NCBI RefSeq assembly: GCF_004745645.1
Contig: NZ_SRMB01000001.1
Location: forward strand, 434,001-498,000
From: Hymenobacter metallicola
Lineage (GTDB): Bacteria > Bacteroidota > Bacteroidia > Cytophagales > Hymenobacteraceae
Direction: 5' to 3'
Length of the DNA: 64,000 nucleotides
Positions 34,522-43,474 of the stretch are shown here, in pieces. Both the position numbers and the translations under genes were made by a program. The notes beneath the pieces were generated by a model. It saw only the letters and a list, made by a program, of their open reading frames with translations, did no database searches and was not told the DNA's origin. Position 1 is the stretch's first letter. Each line of letters opens with the position of its first letter.

Positions 34522-36219
34522 TTACGCCGTAGCTTCGCCGGCAGTACTGGCTACGAGGCGGGTGCTGCCGGGCACCATGGGCGGCTCGGCCGGGGACAAG
34601 GGCAGGGCGTGCTGGGCCAGCAGGTGGGCAATAACCGGCGGCTCGGGGCCCAGGTGAAACTGCCGGGCCCGGAGCTTGAGCTCGGCTTCCTCCCGGCTTA
34701 CGCCCCGCTCGTGCTGCTGCTCGTGCTCTTCCCAGGTTTCAACCATAAAGTATTCCACCAGGCGGCTCGGCTCAGCTAAGTCGGCGTAGGTGCCCACCCG
34801 GATGGCGCCTTCGCGGCGGCGGATGTCGGCCAGCTGGTCCATGATGAACACAAACGCCTGCCGGTGCTCGGGGGCTACGTGGTAAGTGGTGGTCACGATG
34901 ACCGGGCCTTGCGTGGGTACGGGTTCTTCGGCCAGCACGGGTTCGAGGCGGGGCCGGGCCGGCGTGAAATCGATGGTTTCGCCGCTGCTCAGGGCGAAGC
35001 GGAAAACCAGCAAGGTGCTCAGCAGCAGCCAGGTCGCGGCGCCGGTCAGGGCCCAGGCAATATCGACCCGCTCGGCTACGCTGCCCCAGACAATGCTGCC
35101 CAGTGCCATACCGCCTTGAATCGTAAGCAAATACAGGCTAATAGTGCGGGCCTGCACCCAGCGCGGCACTACCGTTTGTACCCCCACGCTGAAGGAGTTG
35201 AGTACCAGCATCCAGGCCAGCCCCACTAGGGTAAGCAGGCTATAAAGCAGCCAGTGGCTGTCGGCAAAGGCCAGGCCCAGCAGGCCTGCGGCAAAGGCCA
35301 CGGTGGCTACTGCTACCCGCCAGTTGATGCTCAGATACTTGTTGAGCCGCGGCAAAATTACGGCGCCCAGCACCGCGCCCAGCCCCATGCAGGACAGCAG
35401 CAGGGAGTAAAACGAGGTAGGCTCGTGAAGGCGGCGGGCCACTACCGCGGGCATCAGGGCAAACAAGGCGCTGGCTCCAAAAGTAAAGCTGACGCCCCGC
35501 ACCAGAATGTTCTGCACGGGCGGGGCAAACCTGGCGTACCGGATGCCGCCCCGAATGGCGGCCAGCACCCGCTCAGTGGCCAGGGCCGAAGTGGCCTGGG
35601 GTTCCCGTTTCCAGCTCCAGACCATGTACATCGTAGCCAGAAACGACAGTCCGTTGATCAAGAAAGCGGCGCCGGCCGAGAAGTAGCCGATAACCAGACC
35701 TCCCAAGGCGGGCCCGAAAGCCCGGGCCAGGTTGAAGCTTACACTGTTGAGGGCAATGGCCTGGGGCAGCTCGGGGCGGGGCACCAGCTCGGGCGTCACG
35801 GTTTGCCACACCGGGTTGTTCAGCGCTCCGCCCAGGCCCAGCAGAAAGGTGAGCAGCAGCAGCAGCCAGGGCGTGGTAAAGCCCAGCAGCGTGACGGTGG
35901 CCAGCACCAGGGCCGTAGCCGCCATCCAGGTCTGGGTCAGGAGCAGCATTTTGCGCCGGTCGACCAGGTCGGCCAGGGCGCCGGCGGGCAGGCTGAGCAG
36001 GAAGACCGGCAGGGCCGAGGCCGTTTGGAGCAACGACACCAGGATGGGCGAAGGAGTCAGCTCCGTCATGAGGCCCACGGCCCCCACATTCTGCATCCAG
36101 GTGCCGATGTTGGACACGAAGGAGGCTATCCAGAGCATGCGGAAAAATGGAATCCGCAGGGGCGAGAAGGGCGAGGAGCTGACGGGCGCGGCCGGAGCCA
36201 CAGAAGCGGAAGCAGGCAT
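34522..36219 (-). CDS. MFS exporter with C-terminal monooxygenase-like domain
   Basis: A 565-residue protein of the MFS_3 (EntS-like) group. There are twelve helices: SFVSNIGTWMQNVGAVGLMTE in helix 1-2 and LSLPAGALADLVDRRKMLLL as motif A. The helix 5 region has ALNSVSFNLARAFGPALGGL and helix 11 is near LYLLTIQGGMALGSIVWGS. After helix 12 (about residue 420) comes a soluble tail with VTTTYHVAPEHRQAFVFIMD and VEYFMVETWEEHEQQHERG. This has the pattern of antibiotic-biosynthesis-monooxygenase (ABM) dimeric barrels. The fusion is known in this family. I chose the ATG at 36219; a TTG two codons upstream is possible. The substrate is unknown; EntS exports a siderophore. Confidence 0.9.
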   Translation of the reverse strand: MPASASVAPAAPVSSSPFSPLRIPFFRMLWIASFVSNIGTWMQNVGAVGLMTELTPSPILVSLLQTASALPVFLLSLPAGALADLVDRRKMLLLTQTWMAATALVLATVTLLGFTTPWLLLLLTFLLGLGGALNNPVWQTVTPELVPRPELPQAIALNSVSFNLARAFGPALGGLVIGYFSAGAAFLINGLSFLATMYMVWSWKREPQATSALATERVLAAIRGGIRYARFAPPVQNILVRGVSFTFGASALFALMPAVVARRLHEPTSFYSLLLSCMGLGAVLGAVILPRLNKYLSINWRVAVATVAFAAGLLGLAFADSHWLLYSLLTLVGLAWMLVLNSFSVGVQTVVPRWVQARTISLYLLTIQGGMALGSIVWGSVAERVDIAWALTGAATWLLLSTLLVFRFALSSGETIDFTPARPRLEPVLAEEPVPTQGPVIVTTTYHVAPEHRQAFVFIMDQLADIRRREGAIRVGTYADLAEPSRLVEYFMVETWEEHEQQHERGVSREEAELKLRARQFHLGPEPPVIAHLLAQHALPLSPAEPPMVPGSTRLVASTAGEATA

Positions 36220-36297
36220 ACCCAAACCATACTGCCGTCCGGGCCGCGAAGTTGCCGACTAGATGCAGCCGCTGCACACAACCGCTTCACGTAACAA

Positions 36298-36331
36298 GGC
36301 CAGCTCAGCCGACCGGGCCGCTGAGCTGGCC
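36298..36331 (-). terminator. Hairpin after the DUF1264 lipoprotein gene
   Basis: The perfect stem GGCCAGCTCAGC / GCTGAGCTGGCC (12 bp) with a 10-nt loop lies between the DUF1264 stop (36451) and the MFS start (36219). There is no T-tract. Confidence 0.55.
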
Positions 36332-36450
36332 GTTCCGGTGCAGGGAGGTCAGGCTAGCTTCAACGGGTAGGGCGAGCCTAGCCGAAAGCCCCTGCCAGAC
36401 CTTTGGCTAGGCTTCTGGCTGTGCGCTGTAGTAGAATCCGCAACCGCCGC

Positions 36451-37215
36451 TTAGTGTTTATGCAGAGCTGCCTGGGCATCTTCTGCAATGCCCAGCTGCC
36501 GCACTTCGCCTTTTTCCCAGGCATCGGCACCGGGAGCTACGGGTGGGGCGGCAATATCGGCGCGTTCCTGCCGCTTTTGGCGCGAGGAAATGCCCAGGCG
36601 CTGGTCGCGCCGGGCTACCATGTTGGTATCAATCTGGCCGTCCTTGGTGAAACCCATCATCAGCAGGGGCGTGCCCAGGGGCAGGGTTTTGTCCCGGTCG
36701 GTGTGCCAGGTGTGGAAGGTTTTGCCGTAGGTCGACACCAGCTCTTCCATCAATTCATGCTCGGCTACGGCCGGGATGCCGGGCGCAACCAGCGTCCCCG
36801 ACTTCACTTCGTGCACGTGGCTGTGCCAGAGCTTCTTTTCCTCGGTTGGCAGCTGCTCAAACAGCTTCTTGGAGACGATGTACTCGATGCCCATAATTTT
36901 GGCGTCGGGGCCATTGCCGTCGTAAATCACGCACTGGGTTACGTCTTCGTTGAGCTTGGCGCAGAAGTGGTGGGCTTCCATCTGCTGGCCCAGCGCCCCG
37001 TTGTAGAAGTGAAACCCATCGAGGTACATGTTCAGCTTCTGCAGGGGCGCCTTGCCCTGCAAAATGTCAGCTCCGGCTTCCAGCACCCGGGTCTTGGCTG
37101 TTTTTTCGGCTCCGGGAGCCTCTACGGGCGAGCTGGTGTTTTGGTCGCCGCAGGCCAGAGCCGCCGCCGTCAGAAATAGGTAGCCAGCAACACGAAAACA
37201 AGGTCGAATAGTCAT
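36451..37215 (-). CDS. DUF1264 / oil-body-associated-protein-like lipoprotein
   Basis: A 254-residue protein. The signal peptide ends LTAAALAC (lipobox with Cys22), so it is a lipoprotein. The domain has the DUF1264 features: LNMYLDGFHFYNGALGQQMEAHHFCAKLNEDVTQCVIYDG, IMGIEYIVSKKLFEQLP, LWHSHVHEVKSGTLVAPGIP and FHTWHTDRDKTLPLGTPLLM. The many conserved His residues (HFYN, EAHHFC, WHSHVHEV, HTWHTD) suggest a metal or haem site. Plant relatives are oil-body-associated proteins; the bacterial role is unknown. It is a single gene. Confidence 0.85.
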   Translation of the reverse strand: MTIRPCFRVAGYLFLTAAALACGDQNTSSPVEAPGAEKTAKTRVLEAGADILQGKAPLQKLNMYLDGFHFYNGALGQQMEAHHFCAKLNEDVTQCVIYDGNGPDAKIMGIEYIVSKKLFEQLPTEEKKLWHSHVHEVKSGTLVAPGIPAVAEHELMEELVSTYGKTFHTWHTDRDKTLPLGTPLLMMGFTKDGQIDTNMVARRDQRLGISSRQKRQERADIAAPPVAPGADAWEKGEVRQLGIAEDAQAALHKH

Positions 37216-37346
37216 GGGAGTGGGGCCGGGAAGAAAAGTGAGGAAAGGGTCGGAAAAAGAACAAGCCCCCAGAAATTGCTTCCCGGAGGCTTGCCACCGG
37301 TAGGGCAGCAGAAGTGCTAAACTACCGGGCGGTCAGTAAAAAGTTG

Positions 37347-37372
37347 CCCACCTGCCGTCGGCAGCAGGTGGC
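37347..37372 (-). terminator. Terminator after the STAS gene
   Basis: CCACCTGC pairs with GCAGGTGG within CCCACCTGCCGTCGGCAGCA. On the minus strand it is followed by AACTTTTTACTG, giving a T-tract. It lies 60 bp past the STAS stop. Confidence 0.65.
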
Positions 37373-37431
37373 TGGTAACTAAGGTTGTGGAAAAGGCTGG
37401 GCAAGGGCAACAGCAGGATCAGAATACCGGG

Positions 37432-37797
37432 CTAGGCGGCGCCCATCGAAACCGATGGGGTAGGATGCGCCGCGGAGGCCTCAAGCCCCGACAAGTCGAT
37501 TTGGAACACCTTATCCAGGTGCAATACCTGCAAGGTGCGGTGCAGAACGGGGTCCACGTTGCGCAGCAGCACTTTCGCGCCCGAGGCCTGCAGGGTGAGC
37601 AGTTGCGAGGCAAAGTAGGCTACGCCCCGGGTCCGCAGGCAGCGCAGGCTCTGGCAGTCGATGAGCAGGCGGGGGCGGCGCAGCTTGTTATAGCGCATCA
37701 GCATACGCGCCAGCTCCATGGGTTTTATTTCGTCGAAGTTTACCCGAATGATGTACGGAGTAAAGTCGTCGGTGGAAGAGGTAGAAAGGCCGTGCAT
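37432..37797 (-). CDS. STAS-domain protein (anti-sigma-factor-antagonist-like)
   Basis: A 121-residue single-domain protein. RRPRLLIDCQSLRCLRTRGVAYF matches the region that in SpoIIAA-like proteins carries the phosphorylated Ser. Here that position reads LRTRGVA, so phosphorylation is doubtful. ASGAKVLLRNVDPVLHRTLQVLHLDKVFQ is the conserved C-terminal half. No anti-sigma kinase or phosphatase lies next to it. The family call is fair; the regulatory partner is unknown. Confidence 0.75.
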   Translation of the reverse strand: MHGLSTSSTDDFTPYIIRVNFDEIKPMELARMLMRYNKLRRPRLLIDCQSLRCLRTRGVAYFASQLLTLQASGAKVLLRNVDPVLHRTLQVLHLDKVFQIDLSGLEASAAHPTPSVSMGAA

Positions 37798-37990
37798 AAA
37801 AAGAAGGAAAGTTTGTGTTTCACAAATCCGGCTACAACTGCTACCGCCCCAGTAGGCGCCTGCTGTAGGTGGGTGGCGTTAAGTGGAAGTTAAATATAGT
37901 CAAGGTGTTAGGAAAAGCGCCAGCGTATTTGCACGCATTGTTTCGGGGTAAGTACCGGTTCTGCTTCTCCGTATTTATCACCTCGTCCGT

Positions 37991-38566
37991 TTAGGCCCAG
38001 GCCACCAGGCGCTGGGTCAGCAAGCTGGGCTGCTGCCGGTGCAGCTCCCAGGTGTGGCCCTGCGGGTGGAGGCGCAGCAGCGAAAACTCGCCTTGCAGCT
38101 CCTGGCCCCGCAGTAGCAGTTCCAGATGCCCGTTGCGCAGGCCTTGTTCGAGCTGGTGCAGGGGATGGCACCGATACGTGCCCACCGGCTGGCAACTGCC
38201 CTCATCCAGAATCTGCGCCGCCGTCGGGGCCAGGGGGCGGGAAGCTTCCACCAGGTACGTAGGCGGGGCTAGCGCCGACTGTACCACGCCGCCCGGTAGC
38301 ACCCAATGCGCTAATTCCCGGTCATCATCAAACAAAGACAAATGCAGATAGGAAGCCCCCGAGGACGCCTGGTGCAGCACGTAACGCAGGGTATCGACGC
38401 GCAGCGTTTTGGGGCCCCGGGCTGTGGCCTGGGCAGGAGCAGGTAACCGGGACCCACCTAGCGCCGGAACCGATACCCGGGCCTGGCTGGGCTGCGCGTG
38501 GGCCAAATCGAGGTAAGAAACGCTGCCTAAGGCGTAGGGTAGGGCTGAAGTAGATAGGTGATTCAT
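37991..38566 (-). CDS. Degenerate LigD 3'-phosphoesterase-like protein
   Basis: A 191-residue protein that I align by eye with the phosphoesterase domain of DNA ligase D. LRYVLHQASSGASYLHLSLF corresponds to LRYCVQKHDASRLHYDFRLE, RELAHWVLPGGV to LKSWAVPKGP, and NGHLELLLRGQELQGEFSLLRL to KGHLxFxLxGEKLxGxWxLxR, with TWELHR at the end. The LH of the active site is kept. The Asp and Arg that follow it in LigD are Ser and Phe here, and the EDHP His is missing, so catalysis is unlikely. No ligase, polymerase or Ku gene is nearby. The assignment is by motif memory only; an unrelated small domain is possible. Confidence 0.55.
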   Translation of the reverse strand: MNHLSTSALPYALGSVSYLDLAHAQPSQARVSVPALGGSRLPAPAQATARGPKTLRVDTLRYVLHQASSGASYLHLSLFDDDRELAHWVLPGGVVQSALAPPTYLVEASRPLAPTAAQILDEGSCQPVGTYRCHPLHQLEQGLRNGHLELLLRGQELQGEFSLLRLHPQGHTWELHRQQPSLLTQRLVAWA

Positions 38567-39030
38567 AGTCAGAAAGGCCTGTGGTCGAGGTACGGAGGTA
38601 GAGCGGCTGGCTTTTGCTTTCTATAGGAGCAGCGGCCGGAAAGCAACGCGGGGGAATAGAGCTGGCTGCTTTTCTCAAAGTTAAACGACGAACCCCCTTG
38701 GTTGGCTCCCGCAGTAGTACGGAAAAGCCCGGCTGTAAACACTGATTTTCAGCTGCGTACAAGGCGCAGGTGCTTCCCGGAGCTTCCCAGAACAGCTACC
38801 GGTAGATAGTCGGAGGAGGCGGCTCGTAGGGTACCCGGCGGCAGCGGCTAGTTCGTTGCTTGAGTGTCGCTAGCCCCTGTTGCAGCACTAGCCCGGCGGG
38901 GGGGATAAGACCAACCACTGGGTAGCTCATTGCAAACCTGCCTACCCGTGCGTCTCGAACACAAAAAAAGCCCCTTAATACGAAGATTAAAGGGCTTTGT
39001 GAGGGCTACGAAAGGAGTAAAGCTACCAGC
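38567..39030. other. Intergenic region with cheB terminator
   Basis: A 464-bp gap between the minus-strand cheB stop and the LigD-like gene start. The only clear element is the hairpin AAAGCCCCTTAAT / ATTAAAGGGCTTT (38967-38998, one mismatch), the presumed cheB terminator. A minus-strand open frame (38328-38762) overlaps the LigD-like gene out of frame and is not supported. Confidence 0.5.
38967..38998 (-). terminator. Terminator after cheB
   Basis: A 13-bp stem with one mismatch and a 6-nt loop, AAAGCCCCTTAAT / ATTAAAGGGCTTT. On the minus strand it is followed by TTTTGTG. It is 33 bp past the cheB stop. Confidence 0.8.
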
Positions 39031-40086
39031 CTACGAATTGGGCGAAAGGCGCAGTGGAGAGTCGGCATTAGGGTCCGGGGTGGACGTGGGGGCCGGCTGA
39101 GCGGTGAGGCCGCCGTTGAGCAGAAACTCGCGCAGACGGTTGATGTGCTGCTTGATTTCTTCCAGCTTTTCGGCCTGTTGCACGTTCCAGGGGCCTGCAC
39201 CGTGGCTAGCCATGCTGGTGAGCAGATTTTTGCGCTCCTCCATCATGCGCAGGGCCACCCACAGGGTTTCTTCCATCGACTCCTGGGTTTTTTCCAGCAG
39301 CGCATCGGCCGTGAAGGCGTGGCCGGTGTGGCAGCGGTAGCGCAGCAGGCTGCCGTGCTTCAGCTCCCAGAGAGCCCCGCCGCAGTCGGGGCAGGTGAGG
39401 GGCACTTGCTGACCCAAGCGGTTAACTTCGTCGGTAGTTCCCACAACTCGTTCGGCTATAGCGGCTTCCATTTGCAAATCTTCCGGAATGAGTGCCGAGC
39501 CCGGGGGCGTGGGCGGCGCCCCTACCAGCTCCGTTAGCACGCGGCCCATCATATGAATGGGCAAAATGTAGTCCACGGCCACGTTGCGCATGGCGCTTTC
39601 GGGCATGCTCGGAAACTCGGCCTCCGACGGGTCCTGCACTAGGGCCGTGCCCCCGCAGCGTTTTATATAATCGAGGCCGGCCGTGCCATCGTGCAGCATG
39701 CCGGTCAGTACCACGCCTACCACATTGGGGCCGTAAGCCACAGCTGCCGAGCGAAATAAAGAGTCGGCGGCCGGGCGAAAGTTGTTTTCCCGCGGGCCCT
39801 TGGTCACCAAAAGCTGCTGATCCTTGACCAGCAAATGCCGGTCGGGGGGGGCTAGGTAGAGCGAGCCAGCTTGGAGGGGGGCCAAATTCCGGGCTAGCTG
39901 GCAGTGCAACGCGGTATGTTCGCTTAGGCGGTCTACCAGCGGCTGCCCCGTCGAATCGGGGCTCAAGTGTTGCACTACCAGCACCGCGGCGGGCAGGGTG
40001 GCCGGTAGCTGGGCTACCAAGCGTGTGAGGGCAGGCATGCCGCCCGCCGAAGTTCCAATAACAATGAGATAGGCAGGTCTGGCCAC
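39031..40086 (-). CDS. cheB: CheB-type methylesterase without receiver domain
   Basis: A 351-residue protein. The catalytic triad of CheB is visible: S13 (IGTSAGGMPAL), H40 (VVQHLSPDS) and D133 (TGMLHDGTAGLDYI), with LAPPDRHLLV between. There is no N-terminal receiver, so it cannot be controlled by direct CheA phosphorylation in the usual way. The C-terminal part (about 225-350) carries CPDCGGALWELKHGSLLRYRCHTGH, a probable zinc-binding site (CxxC ... CxxxH), followed by a helical tail. This CheB-zinc-finger form is common in Bacteroidota and other non-flagellated bacteria. It is divergent from the CheB-CheR-PAS gene, and the two probably share a function. Confidence 0.9.
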   Translation of the reverse strand: MARPAYLIVIGTSAGGMPALTRLVAQLPATLPAAVLVVQHLSPDSTGQPLVDRLSEHTALHCQLARNLAPLQAGSLYLAPPDRHLLVKDQQLLVTKGPRENNFRPAADSLFRSAAVAYGPNVVGVVLTGMLHDGTAGLDYIKRCGGTALVQDPSEAEFPSMPESAMRNVAVDYILPIHMMGRVLTELVGAPPTPPGSALIPEDLQMEAAIAERVVGTTDEVNRLGQQVPLTCPDCGGALWELKHGSLLRYRCHTGHAFTADALLEKTQESMEETLWVALRMMEERKNLLTSMASHGAGPWNVQQAEKLEEIKQHINRLREFLLNGGLTAQPAPTSTPDPNADSPLRLSPNS

Positions 40087-40239
40087 GGACTAAAGCGAAA
40101 AGGTAAGTAAACCCGGCCCGGTGAGCCGGCGCTGATGCTACTAGCTACGCAAGGATACGTAGGATGAGAAACGAAGGCTTCGGCTGAGGTTGTTTTTTAC
40201 CGGGTAGGAGCGAAACACCGCCTTTGCCCCATTTTTCAA

Positions 40240-40247
40240 TAAATTTG
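40240..40247 (+). promoter_or_regulatory. -7 element for the CheB-CheR-PAS gene
   Basis: TAAATTTG is an exact TAnnTTTG match, 77 bp before the ATG at 40325, inside the divergent region with cheB. There is no TTG at normal -33 spacing (the nearest is 13 bp upstream). Confidence 0.45.
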
Positions 40248-40324
40248 ACGTTGTGACCTGTCTTGTGCCGACCGGCTGCCGTTGATGATAAAGCTGCGTA
40301 GGTGCAGCGGTTTGCTTTGCCCGT

Positions 40325-43300
40325 ATGAATCCAGATGCTAACCCGACTTCACCCGAAGCCGGGGAAAACCACGTTTCCGTTGAGGAATTAGGAATAACAG
40401 CCCCCAAAACAACTGGGGTATCTAGCACTCGTGAAAACCCTTCTACCGCCGGCGTGCTCACCTCGGTCGAGAAGTTTCCCATTGTAGCCCTGGGGGGCTC
40501 GGCTGGCTCACTGGAGGCCCTGGAGCGGTTCTTTCGCCACCTCACGCCCCATTCGGGCATGGCCTTCGTCGTAATCGTGCACCAGCTGCCCACTAAGGAG
40601 AGCAACCTGGTGGGCGTGCTACAGCACTACACCAGCCTGCCCGTGCAGCTGGCCACCGACGGGCTGAAAATGCGGCCCAACAACGTCTACGTGATTCCGC
40701 CCGACAGTGACCTGAGCGTGATGCACAGCTCCCTGTTTCTGCTCAAGCCCAGCCAGGCCCCGGGGCGGCGCATGCCCATCGACTTTTTCCTCCAAACCCT
40801 GGCCAAAGACGCCCGGGAGCGGGCCGTGTGTATCATTTTCTCGGGCCTGGGTTCCGATGGCAGCTTGGGCCTGAAGCTGGTAATGGAGAGCTTCGGCATG
40901 GTGATGGTGCAGGACCCGGCCACGGCCGCCTTCGACTCGATGCCGCGCGCGGCCCTGACCACCGAGTTTGTCGACTTTGTGCTGGCTCCCGAGCTGATGC
41001 CGGCCAAGCTGCTTGACTACGTGGAGCGCCCCCTGATGAGCCGCCCCCTGCGCGAGCAGCAGGAAACCTCCGAAGCCAAGCCGGCCCACGCCCTGCAGAA
41101 AATCTTTCTGCTCATTCGCCAGCAAACCGGCCACGACTTTAGCCACTACAAGCGCAATACCGTATTCCGCCGCATCGAGCGGCGCATGAACTCCCACCAG
41201 ATCAAGGAGTTTACCCAGTACGTACGCTTCCTGCAGGAAAATCCCCAGGAGGTCGAGCAACTATTTAAGGAGCTACTGATTGGGGTGACCAAATTCTTCC
41301 GGGACCCCGACGCCTTCGAAAGCATCAAAAACCACCTGCGGCCCATTGTGCAGGCCAAGGAATCCGACAGCGTTATTCGGGTGTGGGCCCCGGGTTGTTC
41401 TACCGGGGAAGAAGCCTACTCCCTGGCCATGACCCTGCTGGAGCTTCTCGACGAGGTAGACACCGCCGGCTACGTTAAGCTCCAGATATTTGCCACCGAT
41501 ATTTCAACCGAGGGCATCGACTTTGCCCGCCTGGGCCTCTACACCGACAACATTGTGGGCGACGTGAGCCCCGAACGGTTGCAGCGCTTCTTCCACAAGA
41601 CCGACGGGCACTACCAGATTCGCAAGGAAGTGCGCGACGTCGTGATTTTTGCCCTGCACAACATCAACAAGGACGCGCCCTTTACCAAGCTCGACCTGCT
41701 GTGCTGCCGCAACCTGCTGATTTACCTCTCGGCCGAGCTGCAGAAAAACCTGATGCCGGTGTTTCACTACGCCATCAATCCCGAAGGCTTGCTGTTTCTG
41801 GGGCCCAGCGAGAATATCACCTCCTTTCAGGACCTGTTCCAGCCCCTTGACGTCAAGTGGAAGATTTCCCGTCGTACCAAGACGGCCAGCTCCCTGCCGC
41901 GCCTCATCAACTTCCCCTTCGACCTGTCGCGGCAAACGACCCCGGCTCCGCATCCCTCTGTCCTTATGTCTGCTTCTGCCTCCACCCGCCGCGAAGGCGG
42001 GCCGTTTGCTGCCCAGGTGCAGAAAACCCTGCTTAGTACCTACGCCCCGCCGGCCGTCGTTATCAATCCCAAGGGCGAAATCCTGTTCGTGAACGGGCGC
42101 ACGGGCAAGTACCTGGAGCCAGCCCCGGGCCTGAGCGGCATGAACCTCTTCGACATGGCCCGCGAGGAGCTCAGCTACGAAATCAGCGCTGCCGTGCGCC
42201 GGGCCCTGCAGTCGCGCCAGAACGTGACGGCCGACAACGTGCGGGTGAAAACCGATAACGGCCAGCAGCAGCTGCTGCGCCTGACCGTGAAATACCTGGA
42301 AGAGCCCGAAGCCCTGGCCGGCCTGCTGCTGGTGGCTTTCGAAGACCAGCCCACCCCGCGCAAGGTGCGCCTGGGCAAAGGCGCCAGCGACGAGCTCAGC
42401 CGCGACGCCGTGGTAGCCGCCCTCGACAAGGAGCTGCAGTACACCCGCCACCGCCTCCAGACCACGATTGAGGAAATGGAAAGCTCCCTGGAAGAACTCA
42501 AAAGCACCAACGAGGAGCTGCAAAGCGCCAACGAGGAGCTACAGAGCACCAACGAGGAGGCCATGACCAACAAGGAGGAAATGCAGAGCCTGAACGAGGA
42601 GCTGATGACCCTGAACATGCAGTACCTCTCCAAAACCGAGGAACTGAGCCAGGTGGCCAGCGACATGAAAAACCTGCTGGACGCCACCGAAATTGCCATT
42701 GTCTTTCTCGACAACGACATGAACGTGAAGCGCTTCACGCCCCGGGTGGCCCGCATTATTCACCTGCTGCCCACCGACCTGGGCCGGCCCATCAGCCACT
42801 TCGCTGCCAACCTGCGCTACGACCACCTGCTGCGCGACGTGCAGGATGTGCTCGACCGGCTTATCAGCGTGGAAGCCACTATTCAGGCTACCTCCGGCGA
42901 GTGGTATACCATGCGCATTCTGCCCTACCGCACCCTCGACAACTACATCAGCGGGGCCGTCATTACCTTCTCCGACGTGACGACCCTCAAAACGATGGAA
43001 ACCCAGCTGCAGGCCGGCGCCCAGCTGCAGGCCAGCTTGCAGGAAACCATGCGGCAACCCGTGGCTGCCCTCGATGCCGACCTGAGTATGGTCTTTGTCA
43101 ATCATTCCTTCGCCCAGATCTTCGGCTCCACCATTAACGACTTGCAGGGCACCTCCCTGACCACCATCGGTGGGGGCACCCTGGACCAGCCCGGGCTGCT
43201 GGCGGCCGTGCGCGAGCTGCTCGACACGCGGCTCAACCCAAGTGAGTTCGATAACTTGGCGGTGGTAGCGGATCTTCCCGGCCAGGGCCAGCAGTGCCTG

Positions 43301-43393
43301 GTGCTGTATGGGCGGCCCTTGCTCTTCGAAGGGCGCCCCACCGGGCGGGTGCTGCTGGGAGTGGAGCGAATAGAGCCGGTTATGCAGTTGTAA
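40325..43393 (+). CDS. CheB-CheR-PAS fusion protein
   Basis: A 1022-residue protein. The CheB methylesterase domain (about 50-235) has S59 (LGGSAGSLEAL), H86 (IVHQLP) and D178 (FSGLGSDGSLGL). The CheR methyltransferase domain (about 265-525) has NTVFRRIERRM, FFRDPDAFE, the SAM motif VWAPGCSTGEEAYSLAM and LDLLCCRNLLIYL. A PAS domain follows at about 590-690, then a long coiled coil with SLEELKSTNEELQSANEELQ-type repeats (about 705-790). Two more PAS domains cover about 790-900 and 910-1020. There is no kinase domain. It is followed at 81 bp by the histidine kinase at 43475, its likely partner. Writer and eraser of methyl groups are thus in one chain, although no chemoreceptor is encoded here. 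Confidence 0.93.
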   Translation: MNPDANPTSPEAGENHVSVEELGITAPKTTGVSSTRENPSTAGVLTSVEKFPIVALGGSAGSLEALERFFRHLTPHSGMAFVVIVHQLPTKESNLVGVLQHYTSLPVQLATDGLKMRPNNVYVIPPDSDLSVMHSSLFLLKPSQAPGRRMPIDFFLQTLAKDARERAVCIIFSGLGSDGSLGLKLVMESFGMVMVQDPATAAFDSMPRAALTTEFVDFVLAPELMPAKLLDYVERPLMSRPLREQQETSEAKPAHALQKIFLLIRQQTGHDFSHYKRNTVFRRIERRMNSHQIKEFTQYVRFLQENPQEVEQLFKELLIGVTKFFRDPDAFESIKNHLRPIVQAKESDSVIRVWAPGCSTGEEAYSLAMTLLELLDEVDTAGYVKLQIFATDISTEGIDFARLGLYTDNIVGDVSPERLQRFFHKTDGHYQIRKEVRDVVIFALHNINKDAPFTKLDLLCCRNLLIYLSAELQKNLMPVFHYAINPEGLLFLGPSENITSFQDLFQPLDVKWKISRRTKTASSLPRLINFPFDLSRQTTPAPHPSVLMSASASTRREGGPFAAQVQKTLLSTYAPPAVVINPKGEILFVNGRTGKYLEPAPGLSGMNLFDMAREELSYEISAAVRRALQSRQNVTADNVRVKTDNGQQQLLRLTVKYLEEPEALAGLLLVAFEDQPTPRKVRLGKGASDELSRDAVVAALDKELQYTRHRLQTTIEEMESSLEELKSTNEELQSANEELQSTNEEAMTNKEEMQSLNEELMTLNMQYLSKTEELSQVASDMKNLLDATEIAIVFLDNDMNVKRFTPRVARIIHLLPTDLGRPISHFAANLRYDHLLRDVQDVLDRLISVEATIQATSGEWYTMRILPYRTLDNYISGAVITFSDVTTLKTMETQLQAGAQLQASLQETMRQPVAALDADLSMVFVNHSFAQIFGSTINDLQGTSLTTIGGGTLDQPGLLAAVRELLDTRLNPSEFDNLAVVADLPGQGQQCLVLYGRPLLFEGRPTGRVLLGVERIEPVMQL

Positions 43394-43474
43394 CTGGCTG
43401 AACACCTAAGCAAAGCCTTTTTTAAGTGCACGGCTGAGCTTCGCTTTTGCGGCCAGATTGCCTAGCTTGCTGAT

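Noticed and set aside
35254..36294. 346-codon plus-strand frame opposite the MFS exporter.
   Set aside because: Gln/Gly/His-rich antisense shadow of a well-supported membrane protein.
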